This document shows, piece by piece, positions 1 to 14,281 of a DNA stretch of 64,000 nucleotides. The number at the start of each line of letters is the position of its first letter. The first letter of the stretch is position 1. The DNA lies in NCBI GenBank assembly GCA_024305405.1, contig JAKNDB010000109.1:5952001-6016000 (forward strand), written 5' to 3'. The notes under the pieces are model-generated. The model did not search any database. It saw only the letters and a program-made list of their open reading frames with translations, and had not been told where the DNA came from. The stretch comes from Dirofilaria immitis (lineage: Eukaryota > Nematoda > Chromadorea > Rhabditida > Onchocercidae). The position numbers and the translations under genes are program-made.

Positions 1-156
1 GTGACCTGGGAAAGTTTTTTTTTCTTTATCTCTTATATTAATAAAACAACAGAGCCGCATGAAATTGATGTTTAATCATATTTTAAATGTCAAATTTTGG
101 ATTTGAACAGCAAAATTGGTCCTTTATCGAATCTAAACTATCATAAATATTCTAAT

Positions 157-3100
157 TTATATATTATCATGAGAAGTTTCCATCGAAAATGTAAGCGTAT
201 TGAGATGTTGAGGAATCAGAAGCGATGTTTTCGCACGTCGGGGAGGTAACGGAGGTGGCAGAATTTGAGCATTAGTTGACCTGAAGTAGAGAAGTCTCGT
301 TGAATTCTTTAGCTCAATTTTTATATAATAAGAACAGCTGCTCTATTTAGTATCACTAATCATCGTTACCTTGAAAAAAAAAAAAGGAGAAAAGTCTATA
401 TCCTGGAAAGCATACTGAAATATTAACTGAGACTTTCTCATTCAGTATTTAGTAACAGCAGTTAGGTGAAAAACAAGAATCTAAAAATATATTTTTTTGC
501 ACATTGAAGAATTTAAATAAGCAGCAAAAGTTAAAAGAAAATAAAACTTACCTCTCGATTGACCTTAACGATTTAATAGTCCCATCATCCTCTATCATTT
601 GCAAAGATAATGAAGAGACTGATTTCAATGGGTGCTCAAAACGTGAAAAATCAAGTGTCGATCGAGAAGTGGAACTATTTTCATTGGAATTGTAATCAAA
701 ACTACGATCGGATGACGATGAAATTCGTTTGGTAATTCTAAACAATATAGTTACACAAATTGAATGCTAGTCAATCACCAGATTAATATATATAGAGATA
801 TAATTTATAATAAAATGTTAACTTGCTTATAAAGATTACGAAACTTGTTTACCCATTCTCGAAAGCATTTTTCAGATCTGATTTCAGGCCATTTGATTTC
901 CTGGGAGTTGTTCTTCCGCTTTTTGTAGCTCCGCCACCTCTTTTAAATACACTCATGACAGAGGGAGTGCTGCAAAATAAACAGAAAAAAATGAAAAAGA
1001 AATTATAATTGTAGTAAAGAGAACCGCAAAATTCATTTGAATGACGAAAAACTTACCTTGAAGTTTCAAAGCTGCTTGTTCGTCGCTCATCTCCTTTCTG
1101 TTGCGAAAGATGGATGGAGCAACCCGGCGGCAATTGTGAAGCCTGAATTCCGAAGATCAGCAAGGATACACAGCGGCAAAAATCAAATAGTTTTGCTCTC
1201 AGAAAAATGCCAGATACAAAAATACACCATATAAAATCGAGCAAGCCATCTGCTCTGCGCTATCTGCATTTAATTTTTCCTATTTAAACTATACTATATG
1301 GACGTCTTCAGAATTTTATTTAATCAAGAATAATTTTTACAAAATTTCACACAATGGCTGATTCTTACCACTTTTCCAAATTGCTTTTCAATATTTGCCT
1401 TATATTCGTAAAAAGAAGCTACAAGGGACTCATGAAATTGAATATTCACTTGGTGTTCTCGAGATGCATGCGCATATAAACAAAATTCTAAAATCGGCAC
1501 CTGAAAGTTGGTAACATCAATGTTAACTGTTGCAAATGTAAAAACTTTAAAAATTGCAGAAACAGTTAAGGATTAACCTGGTTTCTGATTAATATTCTTA
1601 GGTGACGCACAAGCTCATGTTCTTCTGGTGTCAAAAATAAAGCACATCGATCAGAGAAAAATATCTGAAGCATGGATATGATACCAATAATATCAAAATT
1701 TATAGTTAAATTTACGAAGTTTGAAGAACTCAAAACAAAGAACGGCTAACACATTCAAATCAAACTTTGTAATTTTTGATTCCTCCTTGTACAAAAGCCT
1801 GCACGATGCCTCGAATTTTGCCTCCCAATGGAACAACTGATTCTAACGGTGTAGAGAGGACTACATGTGCCATTTCTTCCATTTCCTCGTTGCTCTTCTG
1901 CATCGTCGTCACAGCTTCCATCAATGGAGAACATTCAATCTACGAAAAAAATGAGGTTACTCCTCCATAAAGCATGGTGATAGTGACAAATAATACTGAA
2001 AATTTAAACTTACTGGATCAGAAAAATTAGTAATCTGCGACCAACGTAAAATGTTCGGCAGCTGCTCTTCAATGGAAACTGATCGTCGGATTACCCATGA
2101 CCGCATGATATCATTATCTTCCAGTTCTGTCCATTTCGTTCCTTTTCGAATTTCGCCTTTACAAAATTCAAAATTTTGTACCTGAATCCAACGAGATGAT
2201 TTAAGTTTCCGATGAACCAGCCTGGTAAATATCAACATTTTACATCGCACTCCACACAATGCCCATATACATCAATCATGTACAACAGAATTTCCAGAAG
2301 ATCATTGAATATTCGAATTGTATTAAACTCTTGTTTAAATTACTTTTTAGAAATTAGCATTCATCGTGAACCTACTTTTTATTTTCATTTTTAATAAAAA
2401 ATGTTAAATACCCTATTATTTTTGAAATACCATCGAATCAGACGATTGCTACATTTTTTTTCCCAATAATTTTCAAAAAGCGGTTTCACAGGAAAAATTT
2501 GCAAAAATTTGTTATCGTGCTTCGAAAGATGCGAGCATTCATCCATTGTATTAATTAACTGAGCACCGGGAAAAGTTGAAAGCATTCGATGGCGAAAATT
2601 GACAATGGCCTATATAAAAGTAGTTTGTCAATGAAAAAGTTTGTAAATAATCCAAGATTTAATAACCGGAAATTAGGATACATAACGGATCTGTTAAAAC
2701 TGACTTCACTTTCATTTCCGCGATAGATGAATTGTCGATTATTCAAATAGCTAGGAAAATTGAGGCCATAAAATCCAACAAAGAAATACGTGCATGCAAC
2801 TCGTCCTTGCGTACTCACTTTGTGATATAGCTCAGCAAGACGCTGCTAAAAAATTAGCTTAGAATAGTTTTCAACTTGATGGAAATATAAAACTCAAAAA
2901 AGGAAAATAAGGGAAACTTAACTATAAAATGTTGAAATTATCGACCAAATATACCAATTACAAAAAAGATATGGAAAAACTTACTAGAAGGCTTGGTAAT
3001 TTTTCGTACTCGTAATTTTTTTCATACTGTAATGTCAGTTCTTTCAAAATATTAATAGATTCTTCCCATAATTCTTTTTCATCGAAAAGATTAGCCGCTT

Positions 3101-6100
3101 CATTATAAAGAGCTTCTTTAAGCTGACGCTGTGTACCACATTGCCGATTTAAATGCGCATCCAGAACAACAGTCGGTAATTCACAGTCCGCCCACTAAAT
3201 TTGGAATTTATTGGAAACGAAAGAAATGAGGATGTGCAACAATTTTTTTATTAGATCCAAGAAAACCTACTCTACAATTTTATCTGAAATGTGTTTTCAT
3301 TAAATCTGAGAAGGACCACAATACCAGTGTTCGCTTGGATATTATGTCCAATTGAACGCATTTCAATCAGCTTCCTGAATTGTGATTCTCAGAACCTTTT
3401 TGGTATAAATGTGTCTTTGCTAATATAAAGCGAAAGACATGGAATTTTCAAAAATCCTACCGACAGTGTTTCAGCATGCTTCAGAAGTGTGAAGGCTGCT
3501 TCAATTTTATTGTTGCTGAGCATGTGAAGATCATAGAGCTTATAAACGTAATTGATGTAAAGGTCAGCCTGACCAATAAATTTATAAAATTTCTGAAATT
3601 TTAGAAGACCAAGCAATAAAGAATTAAATTTTCTAAATCATTTGTCAAGTTGCAGAATTTTCAAATAATACATGAAGATTCTAAGAAAACTTTACTTAAA
3701 AAAAAAAAAAACAAACCAACAATTCAACAGTTCGATCCATTCCGGTTTCTATACAGTAGCCATTTGTTCGTACTTCACGATATTCAAAAAGATGCTGCAG
3801 AAGAGTATCAACTAAAGCCACAAATTTGCAACCCTCTATAACAAGATCGGTATCCGAACGACACCTGAAAACTTGAGACGATTTCAATGCCTTCAACAAT
3901 TTCTACAAATTTTTCTCCTGAAATTAAAAATGGACTTACATATCCATCATGATAGTATGTAATTGCTTCTTGAATTTCTCTCCACCACAGTCCTCATCAA
4001 CCAAACTGTCCAGTTGCATCACAGTTTCGTTTGCAAACTTGAACGATACTCAGTGAACAATAAACGGTGAAAAACAAATTTTAAAAGCTTAATCAGCCAG
4101 ATAGAAAAATAGAAACACTCTACTTTGGAAAAACTGCGCAATGGTGATAAATGGAATTCACACTGAAGCATATCGAAAAATATGGGTATAACAGTTTCAC
4201 GTACAACATCGTCATCAACCAGAGCCACTTGAAGATAAGAACCAATCATAGATGGCACAAACAGGATCTTTTGGGCCACTATAACAGTACGAAAGAGTAA
4301 TTTTCCATTTAAAATTAATATTAAATTGTTATTCATATACAGAAGTGTTTAGATCAATGAGTCTAACTCGACAGTCTGAACCACATAGAACGCAAATCTG
4401 CAACTGCTATTCGTCGCAAATCTGGCTGGGATGATAGAATTCGTGATCGCCGTTCATTAATTGCTGGTGAGTCTAACTGGAGAGCTTTTTGTGTGCAAAG
4501 AGACACCATCGTCAGCATATACTCTCGCCAAAGCTAAAAACAAATACCAAGAGTTTGACAAGTGTACAATACTAAACATGAAGAAAAGAAATGAATAAAT
4601 TGCAAATACAGACAACGTCGAAAAATAAAACGAACTTCAGCATTGAATTGATCGTCATGAAAGTGTTCAATGATTGTCGACATGATAAATTTCATTGTTT
4701 TCAAAATCATTCTAAATATAAACGATGAAATACGATGTAAAATACGTGTCGGTATTTAAAAGCATGAGAAAACCTTATTCTAAAAAAATTTACCGATTCA
4801 TATTGTTGCATCCTGATTTTTGATGGCTGATACTACTTCCCAGAAGTCAAAACGAATTAAAAAATCTTGAGATTCGATAAGACAATGCATCGAATATTAT
4901 CATTTGTCATCAAGAACAGCAGAATCAGTAAGTGAACTTTGCATTCTAAACCTCACCTATCTTGTAGTATGATCATCTGGAACCAAGAACACGGGAATGG
5001 TGGCTTATTAATAAGATCACGAAACAGATGAACAAGTTCCATCAATAAGTCATGTTTATCAATACGGGTAGCATGACTTTCTAGATATATTTTGTACATT
5101 TGTGCCGACAATTTGCTGAGAACTGCAATCGTAAGGGCAGAGAACACGGACTGAAATAATATGATTCATTGAAAATACTTATATACTTCCTATATAAAAA
5201 CGAAAAATATAAAAACTCGCAAGGAATCTCTCAATTTTTGACATATGGACTAGATTCTTATATGAAGTTAAAAAAGAAATATTTGGCAAACATACAGCAG
5301 AATATTTCGCATTCATCAAAAAGATCGTCGTTTGAACAATCGTACGGAACGATTTCCATACAATAAGATAAAGTTCTTCCTCGCTTCCTTGTTCATGAAC
5401 AACATCCTGAAACAGTGCCACATAAGGATGAATAATCCAAAATGAATAAAATTACGAAAATTTTCTTGAACTTTCTGCACGACTGTATGCATTAAACTCT
5501 TTAGTTTCAAATGAATTTAATGCACCGTGGAACAAAAGAGGCGTTCAATGATATAAAACATTATATCAGCGCTTGCTGATATACATTCCTCCATCTTGGA
5601 TTGATCACATACAACATCTTGCAAATGAACGAAATCGGAAGTCTCGAGTTCTTCCACAACTTTTCAATGATCTGGAAAGTCACATCAATGTTGCAGATCA
5701 CAGAGAAATAATAAGCAAGTAAAATAATTATATTATGAGCAAAGTATCTAATAAATATTGAAAAAAAAATTTGTATAATAATTGCAATCAGCAAGTTCGA
5801 CATTAAATTCATTATTTTTGACTTAACGTTTCATTACTGCCAACACTAGGCTCAACAAAACAGTTATCAATGATTAATGATTTCCATGTTATGGATCAAG
5901 AATAATGTTAATGATTTTACAATATTACTTAATCTATTCTTCAATAAGCTACGCAATAATATAACAAATACGGTTTTCTTATATTTATGACTAAGTTAAG
6001 GGTCGAGAAGAAAAGTAGAATCTACTATGCCATATAAGAGGTCCTGTTTTCTTCAGTCAGTTAAGGATGTCAGATTTCAAGAATGTAGGACAAACAAACT

Positions 6101-9100
6101 ATGAAAAAGGATTGATAACCTTCGGCAACAGCTTTTTTCGGTTTTCCTCCTGGATGAAGTGCTCCGTTTGCACTATATCTTTAAAAAATTCAAACGGCAT
6201 CTTGAACTTATATTTTCACCAAGACGATCCATTAATCGTGCCAAGAAATCCCTTGAAAAATTAACAACATTATATTAATAAAATACACACATCTACTGAA
6301 TCTTTTCTTCAGAGAGAGTTATCAAGGATATTTAATGAAAGTTGAGAGTTTCGGCACAGTATCAGATCAATAGATACAATGAAAATATCTGAGATGATAA
6401 TATGATTCATACCATTTATAAAGCAATAATGACAAACAATTAACGAAGAAAATTTTGCTATAACATATCCATTTATCATCAGTTCAAATGCATACGTGAG
6501 ATCATTGTTGTTATAAACACCGTAATAGGTAAGATGTGGAATGATTGCTGGTATGTGTTTCAAAGCCATATTTTGACAAGTCATACGTACTCGCTTATTC
6601 TGCATGAATATGACAAATGCTTCCAACAGTTCGTTGATCAAGATTTGGAAATTATTTGATGCCATACCAAGTCTGCAAATTAAAGTATTTAAATAAATAA
6701 ACTTATTTCAATAAGCCTATTGAAATCTTCAAAGAAGCCAAAACACTTGGAAATATTTTAACTGCCTGAATTTTTCCAGATTTTTCTTGAATACATTCTT
6801 TTTCCTAGCTCCTCTTTTTTCCTAAATCTGAGAAATTACCTGTTACTGCATAATTTTGACCTGACAATCAATTTAATAAGAGTTCCAAGACTTTTCATTG
6901 TATTTAGCGATCTTTCGTGCGTATCTTCTGCATTCTCAATTCTTTTACGAAGAACCGGCAATAATTTTCTAAATAGAAATCCTCATCATATATTCTTATT
7001 GTTTGCTATGTCGGTTTTAATTAAGTAAAAGATGAAACACATATTAATTCGTCAAACTTTACTGTACGTTTTTATAGGACCATTTTGGCGAGCTTAATAG
7101 ATAGTTGCCAATATTTTTCAATAAGATAATGCAAATTGCAATATAAAATAGTAGTAACAATTTAGCAAATATTTCATATCTTCATCAGTTTAAATTTTAA
7201 TGATAGTTTATAACATACAAAAATGCTACAGTTGAATGAAAATTCTCCACATATTTATCAAGTACTGGTCGGAAATTTTTGTAGCGCTCCTCATTTACTA
7301 GCTGTATTAAAGTGACCTAGAAAAGAGATATACATTGATAGATGAAACGCTGAAAAATACTCAATTTTTAATGAGAAACCAGAAATGAAATTAGAAATAA
7401 TGAAAAAGAAAAATATTGAAAATAAAGTTTATAAATTGATGTAAAGTCTATCACTAAACACTCAAAAAGTTTATTCGTATTCCTACATCGTCAAGGGCAG
7501 AAACAGAAAAATTTACCAAATCATCAAAAATCAAACTGTCGTAATCTGGATAATGATCCAAAATTTCGAAAAGAGCATCACAAAAGTTCGGAATGAATTT
7601 TACCAATTCTTCACCAACTACTAGAAATTTTGGTTTTGAAATTTCTTCCAGTCTTTCTTTTAAGTTGCTTCTGGAAAAATAAATATAATAAATAGTCTCC
7701 GTATATATGTATTTTCACTTCACAATCCGAAGTTTAATACCATAAAAAATTTGAATAAAAACCCATAAAAATTTTTTTAACTCAAAAAGCAAATCACACA
7801 CACCTATTTTGTTTCCATCTGAGTATATCCAACAGACTCTTGTTATGAGTTAACGTTGTCGAGCAAGTTACTGTTTCAATGGTCAGAAAATTTTTTTCGC
7901 CATAAATAAAGGTTGTTGTTTGAGGCCTCAACTGAGACTGAGAAGCCTTAAGTTCTCTTCGCGTAGCAGGCAAGCGAGTATAACTTGTATCATTGTCGTC
8001 GAAACGTCCCGTCTCAATCTAAATTTTCTAGAAAATAAGACAAATAAATTTCAATAGGAGTATGGATAATATTAATCGAACTTTCGTTTAAATGATAAAA
8101 GCCATAATTCACAGAAATAGATATTTAAACTGACCTTATAAACTAACAGTTCATGCAAGCCATCCTTGATCAAAGTTGCACCTTCCATAATGCGAGCGAA
8201 TGCTAATGCAAAAGGTCCTTTTTCCTGTTTTGTTTTGTCAAAAGCCTTTTTATGATGAAAAGTTATTCGAAGATGAATATTCTGACCTATGTTCTCCGGA
8301 ATTCGTACCTACGACGAACAGAAATGACCAAATGCAGAAGTATCATTTTAGAAGATTTCCTCACCGTCGAAACTGATTCTTAATCTAATTTTTGAACAGT
8401 GAGTAAGAAATCAACTTTTTGGATTAGTATCTAGTGAATATTTTTGAAATTGTAACATCAGCATACTTTGATAGCTTCATTCCACTTCGGTTTATCATCA
8501 TGGTAAAAAACCAGACTGCGGTATGTTGTGCTGCAGCGTATTCCATCTGCAGTAATCATAACGATACTCTAAACAATGACGAACTGTTGACAGCAAATAT
8601 AAAAAATTACAATATACGATGAAAAGAAATTCCAAAAATTCCTTTCATTTATTACAGATTTCGAGCAACGTAAATCAGTCATGAATGTCTGAAAATTACA
8701 TTTTCGACTATCCCATTTGTATCAACGACTTTTATTCGCACTTCAATATTTTTGTCCGATCCTTTACCACCATGTAAATCACCTTGCAGTAGTGTAACAT
8801 ACAAATCATTTCGAATGTCATCTGTAATCCAGTCGACTTTTTGATATTTCAACACTTCAAAATTATATTTTAGGACATCCTGTTTTCTCAGAAATATTTA
8901 AATTCAGATTATTGGGAAGTTAAAAATGCTAAGAAAATCTAGTCATAACAATATTAATTCGGAAAATGTATGTGACAAAACTGTACACCTGCCGAAATAA
9001 CATCTGCAAACGACAATCTTCTCAACTCGAATGGCGGATTACTTGAAAAAATCTGAGGATGCATTTTTTTATATCATTCAGCGAACCAAGAAGGACTTCC

Positions 9101-12100
9101 GTTGAAATCATTAGTTGCGCTCGCCCAAATGCTGAAATTCTATGAAATAACTGGAAAATCGTTGATTTTGCGCAAGTTAATTCATGAAATCTAAACAGTT
9201 CCAAGTTGCCCCTAATCTAAACTCAAGTTTGCATTCAAAAAATCTAATTAAAAATCTGTTCATTACCAGAAAGTTCTCCATTCACTGCTTTTAAGGAATT
9301 ACTTGTTCTTGCAGTACTTGCTCGAGCTATCAGCTGTTCCAAACTATCATCACTGTAAGATCATTTCAAAATAAATATCGAAATAGATCTAATGTACCAT
9401 AGAAGTACACATCTCAGTTTTAATATTAAGCCTATTATCACAGCAACAGATTAAAATTTTGTTTAGCGGGAAATATTACCGATTTAAAGAAATGATATGC
9501 TCAGTAGTACCATTTGAGTCACCTATAACATTTGACAGATCTAGTACTGCAGCAGCATATGGTTGTCGGAGGCCAAAACTGGGGTGGACCGAGGTCAGCA
9601 TGTTTCTTCAAAGTTGAGGACGTTTGTTCAATTGGAGCAATTCGTGCAACTCTAATACATAGCAGAAGACGATGGGCTTCCACTGATGACAAAGAGGAAG
9701 GGTATTCTTTTGAACCGAGATCCTGTAATTGAAAATTTTAAATACTATCTGCATACAGGAACAGACCAGCAACAAATTCATCTAGCAGATGTCAGAATAA
9801 CTAAATATTTTACAGAATATAGATATGAACTAATCATGGAATCTATATATTATAGGAATATCTCGGTAAATATTGTAAATTGTGTTGTGTGACATGTAAA
9901 TAAACTCCCTCTGTTTTAAAGTTAACATGTTGTAAACTGCGCTAGGCTGATATGCAGTAAATAAACTTCCATTATATAAGAAGTTAGCATTACCAAAAGG
10001 TTAAAATTAAGGGGAACGATCGAATGACTAGGTTAGAGAGATTCTAAAGAAGATTCCAAAAGCAGTTCTTCAACTGAATAATAACGAAAAAAAAATCTAG
10101 CGATCCCGCTATTTTCGGATAACTGCCTATTTTAAACGTAGACCAAAAATAGATCTTCCGTTACTTAATAAAACCTCTGCCACATCTATTCGTCTTGCCA
10201 AACAAGACTTGTCACGACAGCAGCAATTTCTCGTCTCATTCTTATTGGATATGACAGAATTATCTATAAAATCTAACACACGAAATTATACTGAATTTCA
10301 TATGATTTGTTTGCTGGACAATGGTATATATTAACAAAAAAACTAAGATCTGACAAATCCAAACTTACATTGAACAGAACTTTGCTATTACGACTCGTCA
10401 AATTACCCGTGCAGAAACTCCAATAAAACACGAAGTTTTCGCTGCAATTATTGAATAAATTGACAAAGAAGGATTTTTTATATGGAATTTGAAAAACTGA
10501 TTGGGAAATAAAATTTCATGATAACATACGATATAAACTTCTTTTCGGAGACATCATATAAGGATAAAGTGAATTCGCATTCCGTTTTCGAATCAACTGT
10601 TGCGGAAAGAGCATGAACCAGCACAGAAAAAGCAGTTATTCCAGGCACATCATTAGGTTTCTGAACAATAAAAGTAGAAGCTACAACTCATTTCATTTCA
10701 TTAACTAAGTTTGTAAAAATTGAAATTTGTAAAAATATTCTAAAATTGAATCTGAAGAAAAGAGTTATCTTACGTGATAAATGATCGCGTTATTTTTTAA
10801 TCCGTATGAATTAAAACGTACAGAATCATTTAGAATCCTACTGGCAGCATCTACATGAGCACGGTATACCTGCACCACTGATGCCGTGTCGCTATCCATT
10901 TTCTTGCCCAAATTATCTCTGATAAGCATATCAAGACCCAACCATCTACAATTTTCTTTTGCTAATAATTAAAAAAATGAATAATAATTCAGATGTAAAT
11001 CATATTGAGAAAAACTGTAAAAAATACAAAAGAGTGACAAAAGTGTAACGTCGACCAAGAAATTGAAACATATTCTTGGAAATCAGCATTGCAAAAAAAA
11101 AATAAAAAATAAAAACTTACTGATTGCCCAAATCTATTTTCCTAGCTAATTCTGATCTCATTTCCTTCAGTTCTTCAATGGGGACATTACCCGAAAGTAT
11201 TTTTTTGCGCATTACCATTAGATCTTCCATGTACACTAGCACTTCATCTTGACATTCCATCCTTGTCTGATGATAATAAGTATTCTGAAATTTGAGAACA
11301 AATTTTGAACATAAAAGTTTCTACAGGTGTCAAATAGTAATGGAATCTTGAAACGTAATGAATTAAGTTGATTTCAATGATTCTTATATTGGTTCTTCTA
11401 TTAAATACTCTATTAGCATTTAAACTGCATATATTATTCTACAAATGACGGCGCTAGCCAATCATGAATGATTCAAATATCATAAAATACAGAAATGGAC
11501 TATACCTTAACTGTATGCCACCATTCCTTGAGAATATCGGTTAGCTCTTCAACGATCTCAATTGCTTCACTTGATATAGACGGTATCAATTCATTAAATG
11601 ATATTACTGCGTTATTCGGAAATAATCCAAATCTGTCTTCACTATCCAGACTGCTACCATAGGACCAATCTATAATTTGGTAACGTAATTTACAGGATAG
11701 AGATAATCTACAATAAAAGAATCTACAAAAGAATCTACAATTAATCTACAATTTTTTCCTTACTTGGGAGCATTTATTATAGAAATAATCCAAATAACTC
11801 TAAATTTGATCAAGCGAATTTTTAAATCAAAATGCATAATGGGAAAACGGTTGTTACATAAACTTTATACGCTATTTACCTATGTTATAAGTACGACTAT
11901 TATTGTTCATATGAGTGAGAGAAAAACTAAGACAAGTCTTAAATGTAAATGTGAAAGATAATAAGACGAAAAAAGAAACCAGGCAAGAATTTAAACCATA
12001 TTTTCTCATCATTTCATTTACTACAGTAACCCACTTAAACATTTTAAAATTAAAAAGAGCTCACCATCACAACTGCATGAAACAGTTACTGTTTCGCCAA

Positions 12101-12480
12101 TATACAATGAAAGAAAAGGATAAATTAGGGAGAAGGACCATTCCATGAAAAGTTACACCGTGCTGAAAATGAATCAGTCAAAAGAAAATTTCGAAGCATC
12201 AAGTATAGATGAGAAAAAGAGCTATTTTCAATTAGCATTTAAAACTCCTCGTCCTGCATGTTTCATTTAATAATAGTGTACCACGCATAAATACTGTATT
12301 CCGCCACATTTTATCTTTAAAGAAAAAATTTTAAGACTTTTCATCGGATCCAAAACATGAAAAAATTTCAGAACTTTTGATGAAATACTCAAAATTCTCA
12401 CAAATTCCAATGTTCCAATAACTTACCAATTTTCTTTTCCAACATAGTAATCTCAAATATTTCGAATCACTTTGTAGTAA
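157..12480 (-). CDS. ced-5: CED-5/DOCK1-type Rac guanine-nucleotide exchange factor
   Basis: Multi-exon gene read right to left. Seen: partial SH3 end (about 11,520-11,690, ending in a GLFP motif), a helical stretch with ILSGNVPIEELKEM (about 11,110-11,280), a DHR-1/C2 domain (RNDLYVTLLQGDLHGG at about 8,780; HLRITFHHK and FALAFARIMEG near 8,200), an armadillo-like middle (ETVIPIFFDMLQCEFH near 4,170), and a DHR-2 GEF domain (about 3,180-1,380; FVGFYGLNFPSYLNNRQFIY near 2,770, LPNILRWSQI near 2,050). The tail is Ser-rich and the last exon carries PPPLPPRR (about 260-230), then stop at 157-159. In this family DHR-1 binds PIP3, DHR-2 loads GTP on Rac/CED-10, ELMO/CED-12 binds the N-terminus and CRK/CED-2 binds the proline tail, driving engulfment and cell migration. 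The first exon (start of SH3) was not found; the right boundary is uncertain by a few hundred bases. Confidence 0.92.
11700..11752. repeat. Short AATCTACAA direct repeats
   Basis: The word AATCTACAA recurs four times within about 50 bases, in an intron of the ced-5 gene just upstream (minus strand) of the exon ending the SH3 domain. It looks like local slippage-type repetition; no function is suggested. Confidence 0.7.
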
Positions 12481-12539
12481 TAATACCAAGAGTATTTTCA
12501 ACAAACATTTCACTACAAGAAAAAAGGTTGACTATCGAT

Positions 12540-14250
12540 AACTGACATTATGATGTGATTCACACTTCTCTTATACAAAGATTTTATACTCTAACTTTCA
12601 GGACTTGATTATACAAGTCAATGAGATTTATTATTTGAGCTTTTTCAACTGTCTGGATTTTACTCTACAGTTTTTTTTTGAAATTTCGTATCAATGCCGT
12701 ACTGTGTTCCCAAATGCATCATATCGATTTGGTCAACAATATTTTATACTCTTTTTAATTAGGAACTAATGCAAAACTGGCACGTAATATAAACTGGAGA
12801 AACGACACCAGGAAATTTCACAAGCAAGAATTATGTGTTGTACGAATTTCTAAAAAATATGAAAAGCATATAATGACTCGCAATTTTATCATTAGAAAAT
12901 TTTTCAAAGAATGACAAAGATAAGGATTCCCAACTTTCATAGGCCCATTGGTGTACGACCACTAAAACCACAACTACACAAAGTAAACTTCACGGAATTC
13001 ACAGGTATCTATCGAAGAAAAAGATTCCCTTTAGTGCAGTCGTTCTCTGTTGCAGCTATTAATTTCAGTAAAGTATTTCGACTTCAGATTACTTAGCACC
13101 AGACCGTTTAGAAGTTGCAGAAAAAGGTTAAATGCAGAACAGGTACAGAAAAGTATTGCTCTAAACTTGTCAATAGCTATGGCAAAAGTATTATGGATTG
13201 TGTAGTAGTATAGCTTCAGAGAACAGATGTTTTTTTGCTATAAATAGTTAAAATTACATTGTAATTGTCAATCATTGGATAATATTGAGGAGAACCAATT
13301 ATAATTTGCCGAAATCAGGAGGGGAGATAAGAAGGATAACGATAGCTAGGATAATTTTCGGTGTTAATGCCACTTTTGATATTGTCAGGTTCATCCAACT
13401 TTTTGTTGTAGGGGCGATAGGTTGCATGGAATCTGGTCGTTGAATCAATTTATCACTTAAATTTTTTGTGATTCTTTAACAGAAACTATTTGATTTTGCA
13501 AACTTCAAGAACAATTAATGAAAGTAGGAAATTAAAGTCGTGATACTGGACAGCAGAAGTTCATATTAAAGAGCGACCGTGTTATGGTGCCAAGATCTTG
13601 TTTCGAATGATGAAGGGATGACGTTTGGCAAAAGGGGAGATCAAAAGTTCAATTCTCGAAATAGTAAATTTTCAGATATAATAAGAGAGATTGGAGAATG
13701 TTAATATAAAACTGAATTCTTCTATTGCATACAAAAAATATGTGTAAGAGAATTACAATCGCTTCAGTTGAATTGAAATGAAGCCCAGTTCATCGTCATT
13801 ATTTACTTTAAACCGCACTGCACGACGCATTATGTGATCAAGTTAATTCGCATAATTCATTATCACTAGATGTTGGGTTCGACGTTACTGTTATGAGGAA
13901 TTTCATTTTTCTCGCATATCATGACTTATCTTTGAACTAGTCACAAAGGGATTATTCATATCCGCATTTTATAGACCTCCAACTGTCACATTAACTATTA
14001 TCAGTTTTATGATAGCGCTGCAAAGACTAGCAAAGGGAAGCAAGCAACTTTTATCTTCGTTTTTAGCTGTTATTTCTCGGGAGGAAGCTTGTAATCAATC
14101 TTTCGGAAATAAGAACTTCAGTCGATGTCTTTTTGTCTTTTTTTTCTCTCAGTCTGAAACAAATCGTGCAGGAGTAGAAAAGTATAACAAAAGATCATAA
14201 TTTGAACTGAAGGACATAAGAAAATCGAAATACCAAATTGAACGAACTTT
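12540..14250. other. Intergenic region between ced-5 and the clarin-like gene
   Basis: AT-rich sequence with only short isolated reading frames lacking splice-supported continuation. It should hold the missing first exon(s) and promoter of ced-5 (minus strand), which I could not locate. A 61-codon plus-strand frame at 12,911-13,096 has no family resemblance and is not called. Confidence 0.6.
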
Positions 14251-14281
14251 TATCTTCGTACAATACAGGAGGTAAAACACA

